Part shown: piece by piece, positions 8,591-15,474 of the stretch | How the letters are laid out: each line of letters begins with the position of its first letter | Position numbering within the stretch: position 1 is the first letter of the stretch | Assembly (NCBI GenBank): GCA_948602995.1 | Contig: CAPEBR010000046.1 | Coordinates: forward strand, 1-31,925 | Reading direction: 5' to 3' | DNA from: an uncultured Dorea sp. | GTDB lineage: Bacteria > Bacillota > Clostridia > Lachnospirales > Lachnospiraceae | Length of the DNA: 31,925 nucleotides | Notes under the pieces: model-generated | The model's input: only the letters and a program-made list of their open reading frames with translations | Database searches by the model: none | Told to the model about the DNA's origin: nothing | Position numbers and translations under genes: made by a program

Positions 8591-8710
8591 TTATACTAAA
8601 TCTTGCAGTACAATATCCTCCTGCATTCCCTTTGCCCTTGAACCGAATAAAATCATCTGCTTTGCAGAATGCTTCCTGCAGAGCTCTGTTACTTCCCGGA
8701 TTATTTCCTC
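8454..8710 (-). pseudogene. Decayed MNT nucleotidyltransferase / HI0074-type substrate-binding module
   Basis: Reading the minus strand from 8710, one frame gives EEIIREVTELCRKHSAKQM followed by ILFGSRAKG, the start of an MNT-type nucleotidyltransferase with its GSxAxG motif, and stops at 8591. Past a one-base frame change near 8605, another frame gives RFSITFDLSWKVMKDI and then AGSPREDTVEHLK, the hallmark of the HI0074-type nucleotidyltransferase substrate-binding family (HEPN-like fold). The DxD catalytic part of the first protein and the C-terminus of the second are missing, and no proper start codon remains. This looks like an internal deletion that joined the front of one gene to the middle of its partner. 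Family assignments come from recognised motifs, not from a search. Confidence 0.6.
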
Positions 8711-8739
8711 TACCCTCTAAGCTCCACCTTTTTAGCTTT

Positions 8740-8768
8740 ACTTTATCATGATGATACAAGGCTGTCAA
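8740..8768 (-). promoter_or_regulatory. Relict promoter before the nucleotidyltransferase remnant
   Basis: On the minus strand TTGACA (8763-8768) and TAAAGT (8740-8745) stand 17 bases apart, about 30 bases before the remnant, with AAGGTGG in between. The promoter seems to have outlived its genes. Confidence 0.5.
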
Positions 8769-8823
8769 TGGTCACGTAGACATACTCCTTACAGAACCCT
8801 CTAATGCAGAGTCCAAATACATG

Positions 8824-8852
8824 TTGACTTTCCTTCCCGAACATGTTATATT
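8824..8852 (+). promoter_or_regulatory. Sigma-A type promoter of proC
   Basis: TTGACT (8824-8829) and TATATT (8847-8852) are 17 bases apart and point at proC, with an expected transcript start near 8859. The candidate GntR sites lie just downstream of that point. Confidence 0.75.
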
Positions 8853-8866
8853 CATGGCATAGGGAG

Positions 8867-8897
8867 ATTGTATACAAATTTTAATTTCGTATACAAT
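8867..8897. promoter_or_regulatory. Candidate GntR-family operator pair upstream of proC
   Basis: Inverted arms ATTGTATAC (8867-8875) and GTATACAAT (8889-8897) are exact complements. Each holds a GTATAC palindrome, and 8868-8877 is the exact palindrome TTGTATACAA. Sites of this form are typical of FCD-type GntR repressors. A gene for such a regulator lies just after proC. The position after the expected transcript start suggests repression by roadblock. Binding is inferred. Confidence 0.6.
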
Positions 8898-8928
8898 TCA
8901 AAAAATGAAATAAGGAAGGTACAGAAAA

Positions 8929-9723
8929 ATGAAATTAGGATTTATCGGAACCGGCAACATGGCATCTGCAATTATGGGAGGCATCATACGCAAGCAGCTC
9001 ATCCCGGCCGAAGAAATCATCGGCGCTGATTTATTTGCCCCGGGACGGGAGCATGTAAAAGAGCAGTTCGGCATCCAGGTTACGGACAGTAACAAGGAAG
9101 TTGTTGAAAAAGCCGACGTCATTGTTCTATCCGTAAAGCCTCAATTCTATGCTGATGTAATTAAGGAAATTAAAGATGATATAAGAGACAGCCAGATCAT
9201 CATCACTATTGCGCCGGGCAAGACACTCGGATGGCTTGGCGAACAGTTTGGGAAGCCTGTTAAGATTGTGCGCACCATGCCCAATACGCCTGCACTGGTC
9301 AGCGCCGGCATGACGGCTGCCTGCCCCAATGAGCATCTGACAGAGGAAGAGCTTGCCTATATCCGCACACTTCTCGAAAGCTTCGGACGTGTAGAGCTTA
9401 TCCCTGAGAATCTGATGGATGTGGTTGTATCCGTAAGCGGAAGCTCCCCGGCATATGTATTCATGCTTATTGAGGAGATGGCTGACGCCGCTGTATCAGG
9501 CGGTATGCCGAGACCACAGGCATACCGGTTTGCTGCCCAGGCAGTATTAGGAAGCGCCAAGATGGTACTGGATACCGGAAAGCATCCGGGTGAGTTAAAG
9601 GATATGGTATGCTCACCGGCAGGAACCACCATCGAGGCTGTCCGGACTCTTGAAGAACTCGGCTTCAGAAGCGCCATTTTTGAAGCAATGAAGGTATGTG
9701 AGGAGACCTCACGTTCCTTATAA
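8929..9723 (+). CDS. proC: Pyrroline-5-carboxylate reductase
   Basis: Reduces 1-pyrroline-5-carboxylate to L-proline with NAD(P)H in the cytoplasm. The 264-residue protein opens with the Rossmann motif GFIGTGNMASAIMGG and ends with the family signature region around SPAGTTIEAVRTLEELGFRSAIFEAM. GGAAGG lies 11 bases before the ATG. In hydroxyproline-using anaerobes ProC takes the product of HypD, which is encoded about 7 kb away in this window; whether this copy serves that route, ordinary biosynthesis, or both is inference. A consensus promoter and a palindromic operator precede it, and a GntR regulator gene follows. Confidence 0.96.
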   Translation: MKLGFIGTGNMASAIMGGIIRKQLIPAEEIIGADLFAPGREHVKEQFGIQVTDSNKEVVEKADVIVLSVKPQFYADVIKEIKDDIRDSQIIITIAPGKTLGWLGEQFGKPVKIVRTMPNTPALVSAGMTAACPNEHLTEEELAYIRTLLESFGRVELIPENLMDVVVSVSGSSPAYVFMLIEEMADAAVSGGMPRPQAYRFAAQAVLGSAKMVLDTGKHPGELKDMVCSPAGTTIEAVRTLEELGFRSAIFEAMKVCEETSRSL

Positions 9724-9904
9724 GCATCCATCTCGTTTATGAAACTGTTCCTGACTGATTTTATACTGCACGCCAGATAAAACTGCCGCGCAGCATAACA
9801 TGATGCGCACAGCCGCATAAGAAAGTATGCAGCTTTGCGGCTGCGGCTGGCGCAATACTCACGGCAGATTTTATCGGCCGAAAATATAGACAAGGAGACA
9901 TACC
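9724..9904. other. proC / GntR gene gap
   Basis: About 180 bases with no gene. A stem AGCCGCA/TGCGGCT (9811-9817 and 9836-9842) could slow or end transcription after proC but has no T-run. Near-palindrome TTTTAT-CGGCCG-AAAATA (9869-9886) just before the GntR ribosome binding site could be an autoregulatory site; this is a guess from symmetry and position. Confidence 0.3.
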
Positions 9905-10546
9905 ATGGCCGAAAAGACAGCATCCCTTGCCCGTCAGGCATATAAAAAAATAAAACAGAATATTCTGGATCTGACCTATCCGCCTGGTATGCCTCTCACA
10001 GAAGCCCTGCTGACAAAAGAACTCCAGATGAGCCGCAGCCCTGTCCGCTCCGCCATCCAGAAGCTTCAGACAGAAGGGCTTCTCGTATCGGATTATTACA
10101 AATCCATAACCGTTAAGGAGATCACACAAAAGGACATTTTAGAGATTTATCAACTCCGGGAGCTTATAGAAGAGGCCGCTTTTCGCCTTATCTTTTCCTC
10201 TGGAAGAAATGAAGAATATTCCTATCGCATTGAAGAAAAAATTGTCCGCATGTGTGCCGCAAGTTCAGACCTCTACGAATGGGAGGTTGCCGATGCCGCC
10301 ATGCATTTGGAGATCATCAGTATTTTCGATAATGACCGGATTAACCGGATCTATAAAAACAATTTGTCTGAGTTCATCCGCATCGGGCAGTATTCTGTAA
10401 AAAACGGCATGCATATTCCCCAGACAAATGCAAATCTGCGCAATATGATACGTTATATGCGGGAGGGGAACTTCGAAAAATCCTATGACATCTTAAGAAC
10501 TCTTCATCTGGAATCCGGAATGGACAATGCGCTAAAAGGGAGATAA
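9905..10546 (+). CDS. GntR-family transcriptional regulator, FCD subfamily
   Basis: A 213-residue DNA-binding regulator. Residues about 5-70 form the winged helix typical of GntR (ARQAYKKIKQNILDLTYPPG, then LTKELQMSRSPVRSAIQKL). The all-helical ligand-binding domain (about 75-205) fits the FCD group (IYQLRELIEEAAFRLI), whose ligands are usually small organic acids. It lies 181 bases after proC and 3 bases before the YkgJ gene, with which it must be cotranscribed. The paired GTATAC sites before proC are its best candidate target. Its ligand is unknown; an amino acid catabolite such as a proline relative would fit the context but is speculation. Confidence 0.88.
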   Translation: MAEKTASLARQAYKKIKQNILDLTYPPGMPLTEALLTKELQMSRSPVRSAIQKLQTEGLLVSDYYKSITVKEITQKDILEIYQLRELIEEAAFRLIFSSGRNEEYSYRIEEKIVRMCAASSDLYEWEVADAAMHLEIISIFDNDRINRIYKNNLSEFIRIGQYSVKNGMHIPQTNANLRNMIRYMREGNFEKSYDILRTLHLESGMDNALKGR

Positions 10547-10549
10547 TAT

Positions 10550-11191
10550 ATGTTAAGAGAAGTTGATCTAAACGAAATTTCTGACGGAAAGCTCTATAAC
10601 AGCAATGATATGGTAAAGGCGGACTGCGGCGGCTGCAAGGGATGCTCATCCTGCTGCCGCGGAATGGGGAAATCCATCATACTGGATCCCCTGGATCTGC
10701 ACCGTCTGTGTACCGGATTAGAACAGACCTTCGATGAACTGATGGGACACTCTATAGAGCTCAATATCGCGGACGGAATCATCCTTCCGAATCTCAGGAT
10801 GAACGGGAAGGATGAAGCCTGCTTCTTCCTAAATCCAGAAGGACGCTGCCGCATCCACTCCCTGCGCCCTGGAATCTGCAGGCTATTTCCCTTGGGACGT
10901 TTTTACCAGGAGGATTTCTTTCAATATTTTCTCCAGATTCATGAATGCCCGAAGCCCGGCAAGACAAAGATAAAGATCAGGAAATGGATGGATACTCCTG
11001 ATCTTAAGCGATATGAAAAATATGTCTCTGACTGGCATTTTTATCTGAAAGGATTAACAGAGCGTATCACAGCCCCCGGGGGTGAAGAACTGGTAAAGCC
11101 TCTCAGCATGCATGTGCTGAAAACCTTCTATCAGCAGCCCTATGACCCGGAGCAGGACTTCTACGAACAGTTCTATGACCGCCTCAGGTAA
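10550..11191 (+). CDS. YkgJ-family cysteine cluster protein
   Basis: A 213-residue soluble protein with the metal-chelating cysteine pattern of the YkgJ/CxxCxxCC family: CGGCKGCSSCC (C26, C29, C32, C35, C36), then CFFLNPEGRCRIHSLRPGICRLFPLGR in the middle, a further Cys in HECPKP and a helical C-terminal part. The family is thought to bind zinc or an iron-sulfur cluster and has no settled function. It follows the GntR gene by three bases. A strong bidirectional terminator lies after it, before the convergent nrdD. Confidence 0.82.
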   Translation: MLREVDLNEISDGKLYNSNDMVKADCGGCKGCSSCCRGMGKSIILDPLDLHRLCTGLEQTFDELMGHSIELNIADGIILPNLRMNGKDEACFFLNPEGRCRIHSLRPGICRLFPLGRFYQEDFFQYFLQIHECPKPGKTKIKIRKWMDTPDLKRYEKYVSDWHFYLKGLTERITAPGGEELVKPLSMHVLKTFYQQPYDPEQDFYEQFYDRLR

Positions 11192-11236
11192 TCTTCCAAA
11201 ACTGCAGGACACGCTCTGGCGCACTCTCACAATCTC

Positions 11237-11292
11237 AAAACACCGGGAAGCTGCTCATTTTTCTACGAAAAATGAATCCTTCCCGGTGTTTT
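11237..11292. terminator. Bidirectional Rho-independent terminator (ykgJ / nrdD)
   Basis: Perfect 14-base arms AAAACACCGGGAAG (11237-11250) and its complement (11279-11292) enclose a second perfect stem TCATTTTTC/GAAAAATGA (11255-11275). The arms end in AAAA on the left and TTTT on the right, so it works in both directions between convergent genes. A further imperfect stem-loop (GTCAGG...CCTGAC, about 11298-11338) follows on the nrdD side. Confidence 0.9.
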
Positions 11293-11393
11293 ACACGTCA
11301 GGGAGTCATGCTTATTCATTCAGGCATGATTCCTGACCTTTTGACGCTTGTATCATGCAAATTATTTCATGACAATTCCCAAATGATACTTCT

Positions 11394-13814
11394 TCACATC
11401 TCTGTAAATTTCCTTATGCTTGACGCATTCGCAAATTTTCTCACTCCGCTATCATTGATAACTACAAGTGTCGGAGCCTGCATAATCTTAAATTTCTTTG
11501 CCAGCTCCTTCTGCTCCTCTGCATCAATCACTTCATAATCCATGTGCGCATCATTCAGCGCATTCTTCGCTACCGCACAGTTCGGACACCGCTTTGTGGT
11601 AAACAAAAGCCTTCTTCCCTTTTTGCCAAATTCCCTCTTTCTGCCCTCAAAGGCTCTTCTCTCCATCAGTTCCCTGTCACGCCCGCCAGCCTGCAGATCT
11701 GCCGGCTCCTTCTCTGCACCGGTTTTCCCTGTATTGAGATTCGAATGGAAAATGTCGTACACTTTCCGGTCCTTGAACTCCTGAGCCTTGCCATCGTTCC
11801 AGTTCTGCACCGGACGATAGTATCCTGTAATCCTGCTATAAACCTCTGTCTTCTCCCCGCACTCTGGACAAGTATAATGCTCTCCGGTAATATAACCATG
11901 ATTCCTGCAGATTGAATAGGTTGGAGACATGGTATAGTACGGAAGCTTATAATTTTCCGCAATCTTTCTTACCAGCACTGCGGCAGACTGCCAGCTCGGA
12001 AGCTTCTCTCCTAAAAATGCATGGAAGACAGTTCCAGATGTATACAAAGTCTGCAGCTCATCCTGAATATCCAGTGCCGCAAAGATATCCTCTGTATATC
12101 CTACAGGCAGATGCGAGCTGTTCGTATAATACGGGGTGCCGTTGCATTCTGCTGCTGTAATTATATCCGGATACTTCTCCTTATCATGCTTCGCGAACCG
12201 GTAAGTTGTGGATTCTGCCGGAGTTGCCTCCAGATTATACAGATCACCGTACTCTTCCTGGTAAGAGGAAAGGCGCTCTCTCATATGGTTCAGCACCTTC
12301 TTTGAAAATTCCTGTGTCTCCTTATGGGTCATGTCCTTTCCAATCCATTTCGCATTCAGCCCTGCCTCATTCATGCCGAGAAGCCCGATGGTGGAGAAAT
12401 GGTTCTCAAAGGTTCCAAGATAACGCTTTGTATAAGGATACAGCCCTTCCTCCAAAAGCTTTGTAATCACCATCCGCTTCACATGGAGAGAGCGGGCGGA
12501 AAGATCCATCAGCCTGTTAAGTCGTGCGAAAAACTCTTTCTCATCCTCAGACAGATATGCTATCCGCGGCATATTAATTGTAACAACGCCTACAGACCCT
12601 GTACTCTCACCGCTTCCGAAAAAGCCGCCGGATTTCTTACGAAGTTCTCTCAGATCAAGCCGCAGACGGCAGCACATACTGCGCACATCGCTGGGTTCCA
12701 TATCACTGTTAATATAATTTGAAAAATAGGGCGTCCCATATTTTGCCGTCATTTCGAATAAAAGACGGTTATTCTCCGTGTCAGACCAGTCAAAATCACT
12801 TGTAATGGAATAGGTGGGAATCGGATACTGGAAACCGCGCCCATGGGCGTCCCCCTCAATCATGATCTCAATAAACGCTTTATTGATCATGTCCATCTCT
12901 TTTTTACAGTCTGCATAAGTAAACTCCATCTCCTTCCCGCCTACAATCGCCGGAAGATTCGCCAGATCATCTGGTACTGTCCAGTCAAGTGTAATATTGG
13001 AAAACGGAGCCTGGGTTCCCCATCTGGACGGCGTATTCACGCCATATATAAAGGACTCAATGCACTTCTTTACCTCTGGATAGGTCAGATGATCTGCCTT
13101 CGCAAAGGGTGCAAGGTATGTGTCAAAGGAAGAAAACGCCTGTGCACCTGCCCACTCGTTCTGCATAATCCCGAGAAAATTCACCATCTGATTGCACAGC
13201 ACACTCAGATGCTTCGCAGGAGAGGATGAGATCTTGCCCACAATCCCGCCAAGCCCTTCCTTAATAAGCTGCTTTAAAGACCATCCCGCACAGTATCCGG
13301 TCAGCATGGACAGGTCGTGAATATGGATATCTGCATTTCTATGGGCACGCCCAATCTCCTCGTCATAGATCTCTGACAGCCAGTAGTTCGCCGTAATTGC
13401 CCCGGAATTGCTAAGAATCAGGCCGCCCACAGAATAGGTTACTGTGGAATTCTCCTTCACACGCCAGTCCGTAACCTTTACGTAACTGTCCACAATCTCC
13501 TTATAATCCAGCATCGTGGAATTCAGATTCCGAATCTTCTCCCTCTGCTTTCTGTATAAGATATAGCCCTTTGCCACATCTGCATAGCCGGCCCTGATGA
13601 GAACCTCCTCCACGCTGTCCTGAATGTCTTCCACTCCCACAAGCGACTCCTTCACCTTCGGCTCAAATGCCGCCGTCACCTTAAGAGCGAGCAGATCTAT
13701 AATATCCTGATTGTAATTCTTATCCTGTGCCTTAAATGCCTTCTCAATTGCAACCGATATCTTCGCCAATGCAAAGTCTGCAATCTGGCCATCACGCTTC
13801 ATTACTCTGTACAT
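11394..13814 (-). CDS. nrdD: Anaerobic ribonucleoside-triphosphate reductase with C-terminal redoxin domain
   Basis: Class III glycyl radical ribonucleotide reductase, the anaerobic source of deoxyribonucleotides. The 806 residues comprise an ATP-cone (about 3-93), the barrel with active-site cysteine candidates C175 (GYCAG) and C381/C382 (MCCRLRLD), the TPAES loop (531-535), a zinc site (C636, H639, C649, C652) and the glycyl radical motif RITGYYRP with G664. After a charged linker (about 690-735) comes a thioredoxin/glutaredoxin-like domain with CPNC (C743-C746) and a cis-Pro segment (MQAPTLVV). This tail is absent from E. coli-type NrdD. It fits the NrdD group reduced by redoxins instead of formate. 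nrdG is the next gene upstream, with NrdR-like boxes between. Confidence 0.95.
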   Translation of the reverse strand: MYRVMKRDGQIADFALAKISVAIEKAFKAQDKNYNQDIIDLLALKVTAAFEPKVKESLVGVEDIQDSVEEVLIRAGYADVAKGYILYRKQREKIRNLNSTMLDYKEIVDSYVKVTDWRVKENSTVTYSVGGLILSNSGAITANYWLSEIYDEEIGRAHRNADIHIHDLSMLTGYCAGWSLKQLIKEGLGGIVGKISSSPAKHLSVLCNQMVNFLGIMQNEWAGAQAFSSFDTYLAPFAKADHLTYPEVKKCIESFIYGVNTPSRWGTQAPFSNITLDWTVPDDLANLPAIVGGKEMEFTYADCKKEMDMINKAFIEIMIEGDAHGRGFQYPIPTYSITSDFDWSDTENNRLLFEMTAKYGTPYFSNYINSDMEPSDVRSMCCRLRLDLRELRKKSGGFFGSGESTGSVGVVTINMPRIAYLSEDEKEFFARLNRLMDLSARSLHVKRMVITKLLEEGLYPYTKRYLGTFENHFSTIGLLGMNEAGLNAKWIGKDMTHKETQEFSKKVLNHMRERLSSYQEEYGDLYNLEATPAESTTYRFAKHDKEKYPDIITAAECNGTPYYTNSSHLPVGYTEDIFAALDIQDELQTLYTSGTVFHAFLGEKLPSWQSAAVLVRKIAENYKLPYYTMSPTYSICRNHGYITGEHYTCPECGEKTEVYSRITGYYRPVQNWNDGKAQEFKDRKVYDIFHSNLNTGKTGAEKEPADLQAGGRDRELMERRAFEGRKREFGKKGRRLLFTTKRCPNCAVAKNALNDAHMDYEVIDAEEQKELAKKFKIMQAPTLVVINDSGVRKFANASSIRKFTEM

Positions 13815-13889
13815 AAACAGCTCCCCTTTCCTACTTCCGCAGCGCTGTACCCTGCTCTGACCGGCTGAGTAATTGCCGTCTGTTTTTCT

Positions 13890-13919
13890 ATGATAGCATC
13901 AAATCTATGCTTCGGTCAA
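13890..13919 (-). promoter_or_regulatory. Promoter of nrdD
   Basis: On the minus strand TTGACC (13914-13919) and TATCAT (13890-13895) are 18 bases apart, giving a leader of about 70 bases before the nrdD ATG at 13814. It lies just downstream of the paired NrdR-like boxes, so nrdD can be transcribed apart from nrdG. Confidence 0.6.
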
Positions 13920-13927
13920 CAAAAAAT

Positions 13928-13972
13928 AACAATATATCGTGCACAAATTTGGAACGCGCACAATATATTGTT
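13928..13972. promoter_or_regulatory. Paired NrdR-like boxes upstream of nrdD
   Basis: Two 16-base sites, 13928-13943 (AACAATATATCGTGCA) and 13957-13972 (CGCACAATATATTGTT), are inverted copies of each other with 14 of 16 positions matching. Both resemble the NrdR box, which has an AT-rich ATATAT centre flanked by ACA/TGT. The centres are 29 bases apart, slightly less than the usual 31-32. NrdR represses ribonucleotide reductase genes in response to ATP/dATP; no nrdR gene is in the window. Confidence 0.7.
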
Positions 13973-13986
13973 ATTGTATATATTTA

Positions 13987-14679
13987 CTATAAACCCCTTA
14001 ACTGCGCGGTTTCCACGCCCTTCCTCACAATATCCAGCGCCTGGTCCATAATATTTTTATTATATGCATGAAGTCCTTTTTGTATACAATCACCCGAATC
14101 CACAAACTGCTGCAGATAATAGCGCTCTGCTCCCCCAAGCCATCTCGCAAGTGACTCAAAATCCGAACGCCGGTGAAACTCCAGCACAACCGTTGTACGG
14201 AACTCATAAGGCACATTTCCCCTCAGAAGATAACTCACACTCCTGTGCACCTTCGTAATGTCATAATCCTGGATCCCAATCGTTCTCCCATAGCTCTCCT
14301 GAGAATTCTTAACATCCATCGCCACATAATCCACAAGCCCTTCCTCCACCAGACGAATCAGCTTATCCGGAAAACTTCCATTCGTATCCAGCTTCACAAA
14401 CAGCCCTCTCTCCTTAATCCCCTTAAGGAACTCCTCAATCCCAGGCTGGATCAGCGGCTCCCCGCCAGTCACGCACACACCGTCCAGAATGCCCCCTCGC
14501 AAATCTAGAAACGAAAATACCTCCTCCTCAGAAATCTCAGTATTCCTGTGCGTATCAATCACCAGCGACGCATTATGACAAAAGGGACAACGGAAATTAC
14601 ACCCCGCCATAAACACAGTACACGCTACCTTTCCTGGATAATCCAGAAGCGTAAGCTTCTGCAGACCTTGAATCGTCAT
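13987..14679 (-). CDS. nrdG: Anaerobic ribonucleotide reductase activating protein (radical SAM)
   Basis: Cleaves S-adenosylmethionine through a [4Fe-4S] cluster to place the glycyl radical on NrdD. The 230-residue protein has the radical SAM motif C27-x3-C31-x2-C34 (MAGCNFRCPFCHN) and the GGEPL motif (VTGGEPLIQPG). The opening MTIQGLQKLTLLDYPGK matches the longer NrdG2-type activases, not the short E. coli NrdG. ATG 14679 is chosen because AGGAGG lies 8 bases upstream; the alternative GTG at 14688 is inside that site. It precedes nrdD on the same strand. A palindromic repeat lies directly before its ribosome binding site. Confidence 0.93.
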   Translation of the reverse strand: MTIQGLQKLTLLDYPGKVACTVFMAGCNFRCPFCHNASLVIDTHRNTEISEEEVFSFLDLRGGILDGVCVTGGEPLIQPGIEEFLKGIKERGLFVKLDTNGSFPDKLIRLVEEGLVDYVAMDVKNSQESYGRTIGIQDYDITKVHRSVSYLLRGNVPYEFRTTVVLEFHRRSDFESLARWLGGAERYYLQQFVDSGDCIQKGLHAYNKNIMDQALDIVRKGVETAQLRGL

Positions 14680-14702
14680 ATACGCCACCTCCTATGGGTT
14701 GG

Positions 14703-14755
14703 GGGACGGGGCATTTTTAAAAATGCCCCGTCCCAGATTGAAAATGACCTGTCCC
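14703..14755 (+). repeat. Palindromic repeat copy 3 with tail (TetR / nrdG gap)
   Basis: A perfect 32-base palindrome (14703-14734) with arms GGGACGGGGCAT and core TTTTAAAA. Compared with copy 1, T to C on one arm is matched by A to G on the other. The tail AGATTGAAAATGACCTGTCCC ends at 14755, just before the TetR stop codon at 14761. It shares the shortened CCC ends with copy 4 on the other side of TetR. Confidence 0.9.
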
Positions 14756-14760
14756 TTTTT

Positions 14761-15348
14761 TCAACTTTGTACTTTAAAGTGTAAAAGCATCATGGGCATA
14801 CACTCTCTGCTGTATTCCCCAAGCGAATAGTTCCCTTTGTTCATGCACCAGTCCGAAACCAGTGCCCTCTCGCACATGGCATAATATCGTGTAATGGCAC
14901 TGACTGGCATATCTTTGCGAATCTGCCCCCGGTACTGGCCTTCTTCTACTGTCCTTGTAATTAACTGATAGTACCTGCGGTTCTGGTCGAGAAGACTGTT
15001 ATCGCCCGAGGTCACAAGCTGTGTGGAATACAGAGAAGCCAGAAGATCCACACTGATCTTTTCCTCTATCATACTATGCGCCGCATAGTTTATATGCAGC
15101 AGCTTGTCAAAGCTGTTCAGATCCCTGGGCATAGTCTGCTCCAGCTCCTCATAGTAATCATCAAGAATCACTGAGAGAGTGCTCAGAAGCTCATCCTTTG
15201 TGTTAAAATAATAATAAAAGGAGCCTTTTGACGTCCCGGATAACACAATAATATCATCCACTGTTGTTCCATTATATCCCTTTTCATAGAATAACTGCCA
15301 TGCCGCTGACACAATCCGGCTCTTTATGTCTCTCTTTTCTGTGCCCAT
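14761..15348 (-). CDS. TetR-family transcriptional regulator
   Basis: A 195-residue regulator. Residues about 9-55 form the TetR helix-turn-helix (IVSAAWQLFYEKGYNGTTVD, then LSGTSKGSFYYYFNTKDELL). The rest is the helical ligand-binding and dimer domain, of unknown ligand. AGGAGAGG precedes ATG 15348. It is transcribed with acylphosphatase, divergently from the activase-hypD pair, whose promoter carries two ACTATAGT palindromes, so control of hydroxyproline use is its likely role (inference from position). Palindromic repeats lie directly before and after the gene. Confidence 0.88.
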   Translation of the reverse strand: MGTEKRDIKSRIVSAAWQLFYEKGYNGTTVDDIIVLSGTSKGSFYYYFNTKDELLSTLSVILDDYYEELEQTMPRDLNSFDKLLHINYAAHSMIEEKISVDLLASLYSTQLVTSGDNSLLDQNRRYYQLITRTVEEGQYRGQIRKDMPVSAITRYYAMCERALVSDWCMNKGNYSLGEYSRECMPMMLLHFKVQS

Positions 15349-15365
15349 AACATTACCTCTCCTGT

Positions 15366-15420
15366 TGGGGACGGGGTAAAATTCATTTTACCCCGTCCCG
15401 GATTGAAAATGACCTGTCCC
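15366..15420 (+). repeat. Palindromic repeat copy 4 with tail (acyP / TetR gap)
   Basis: Arms GGGACGGGGTAAAAT (15368-15382) and their exact complement (15385-15399) with two unpaired central bases. The tail GGATTGAAAATGACCTGTCCC runs to 15420. The AT core is the copy 2 type, while the short ends and tail resemble copy 3. Confidence 0.88.
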
Positions 15421-15426
15421 TTTTTT

Positions 15427-15462
15427 GTTACTGTTCACTCCGTTCACAGTAACCCTTTTTTT
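15427..15462 (+). terminator. Terminator-like hairpin with T-run facing the plus strand
   Basis: GTTACTGT (15427-15434) and ACAGTAAC (15446-15453) form a perfect 8-base stem with an 11-base loop, followed on the plus strand by CC and seven T. The flanking genes (acyP, TetR) are both on the minus strand, where an A-run follows the stem instead, so it would stop antisense transcripts only. It may instead be a member of a second hairpin family (compare 2182-2220 and 25950-25975). Confidence 0.5.
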
Positions 15463-15474
15463 CATTTTACCACA

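Noticed and set aside
8454..8768. The 104-codon minus-strand frame as an intact gene
   Set aside because: Its apparent TTG start is the -35 box TTGACA of a promoter, its first 50 residues are an out-of-frame reading of a nucleotidyltransferase fragment, and only its end resembles a family. It is better read as a pseudogene.
14076..14087. A GTATACAA site inside nrdG as another GntR operator
   Set aside because: It lies within coding sequence, has no partner site and is expected by chance.
14703..15420. The two repeat copies around TetR as inverted ends of a transposon carrying the TetR gene
   Set aside because: Both copies have the same orientation by their tails, there is no transposase, and similar copies occur at other gene junctions.
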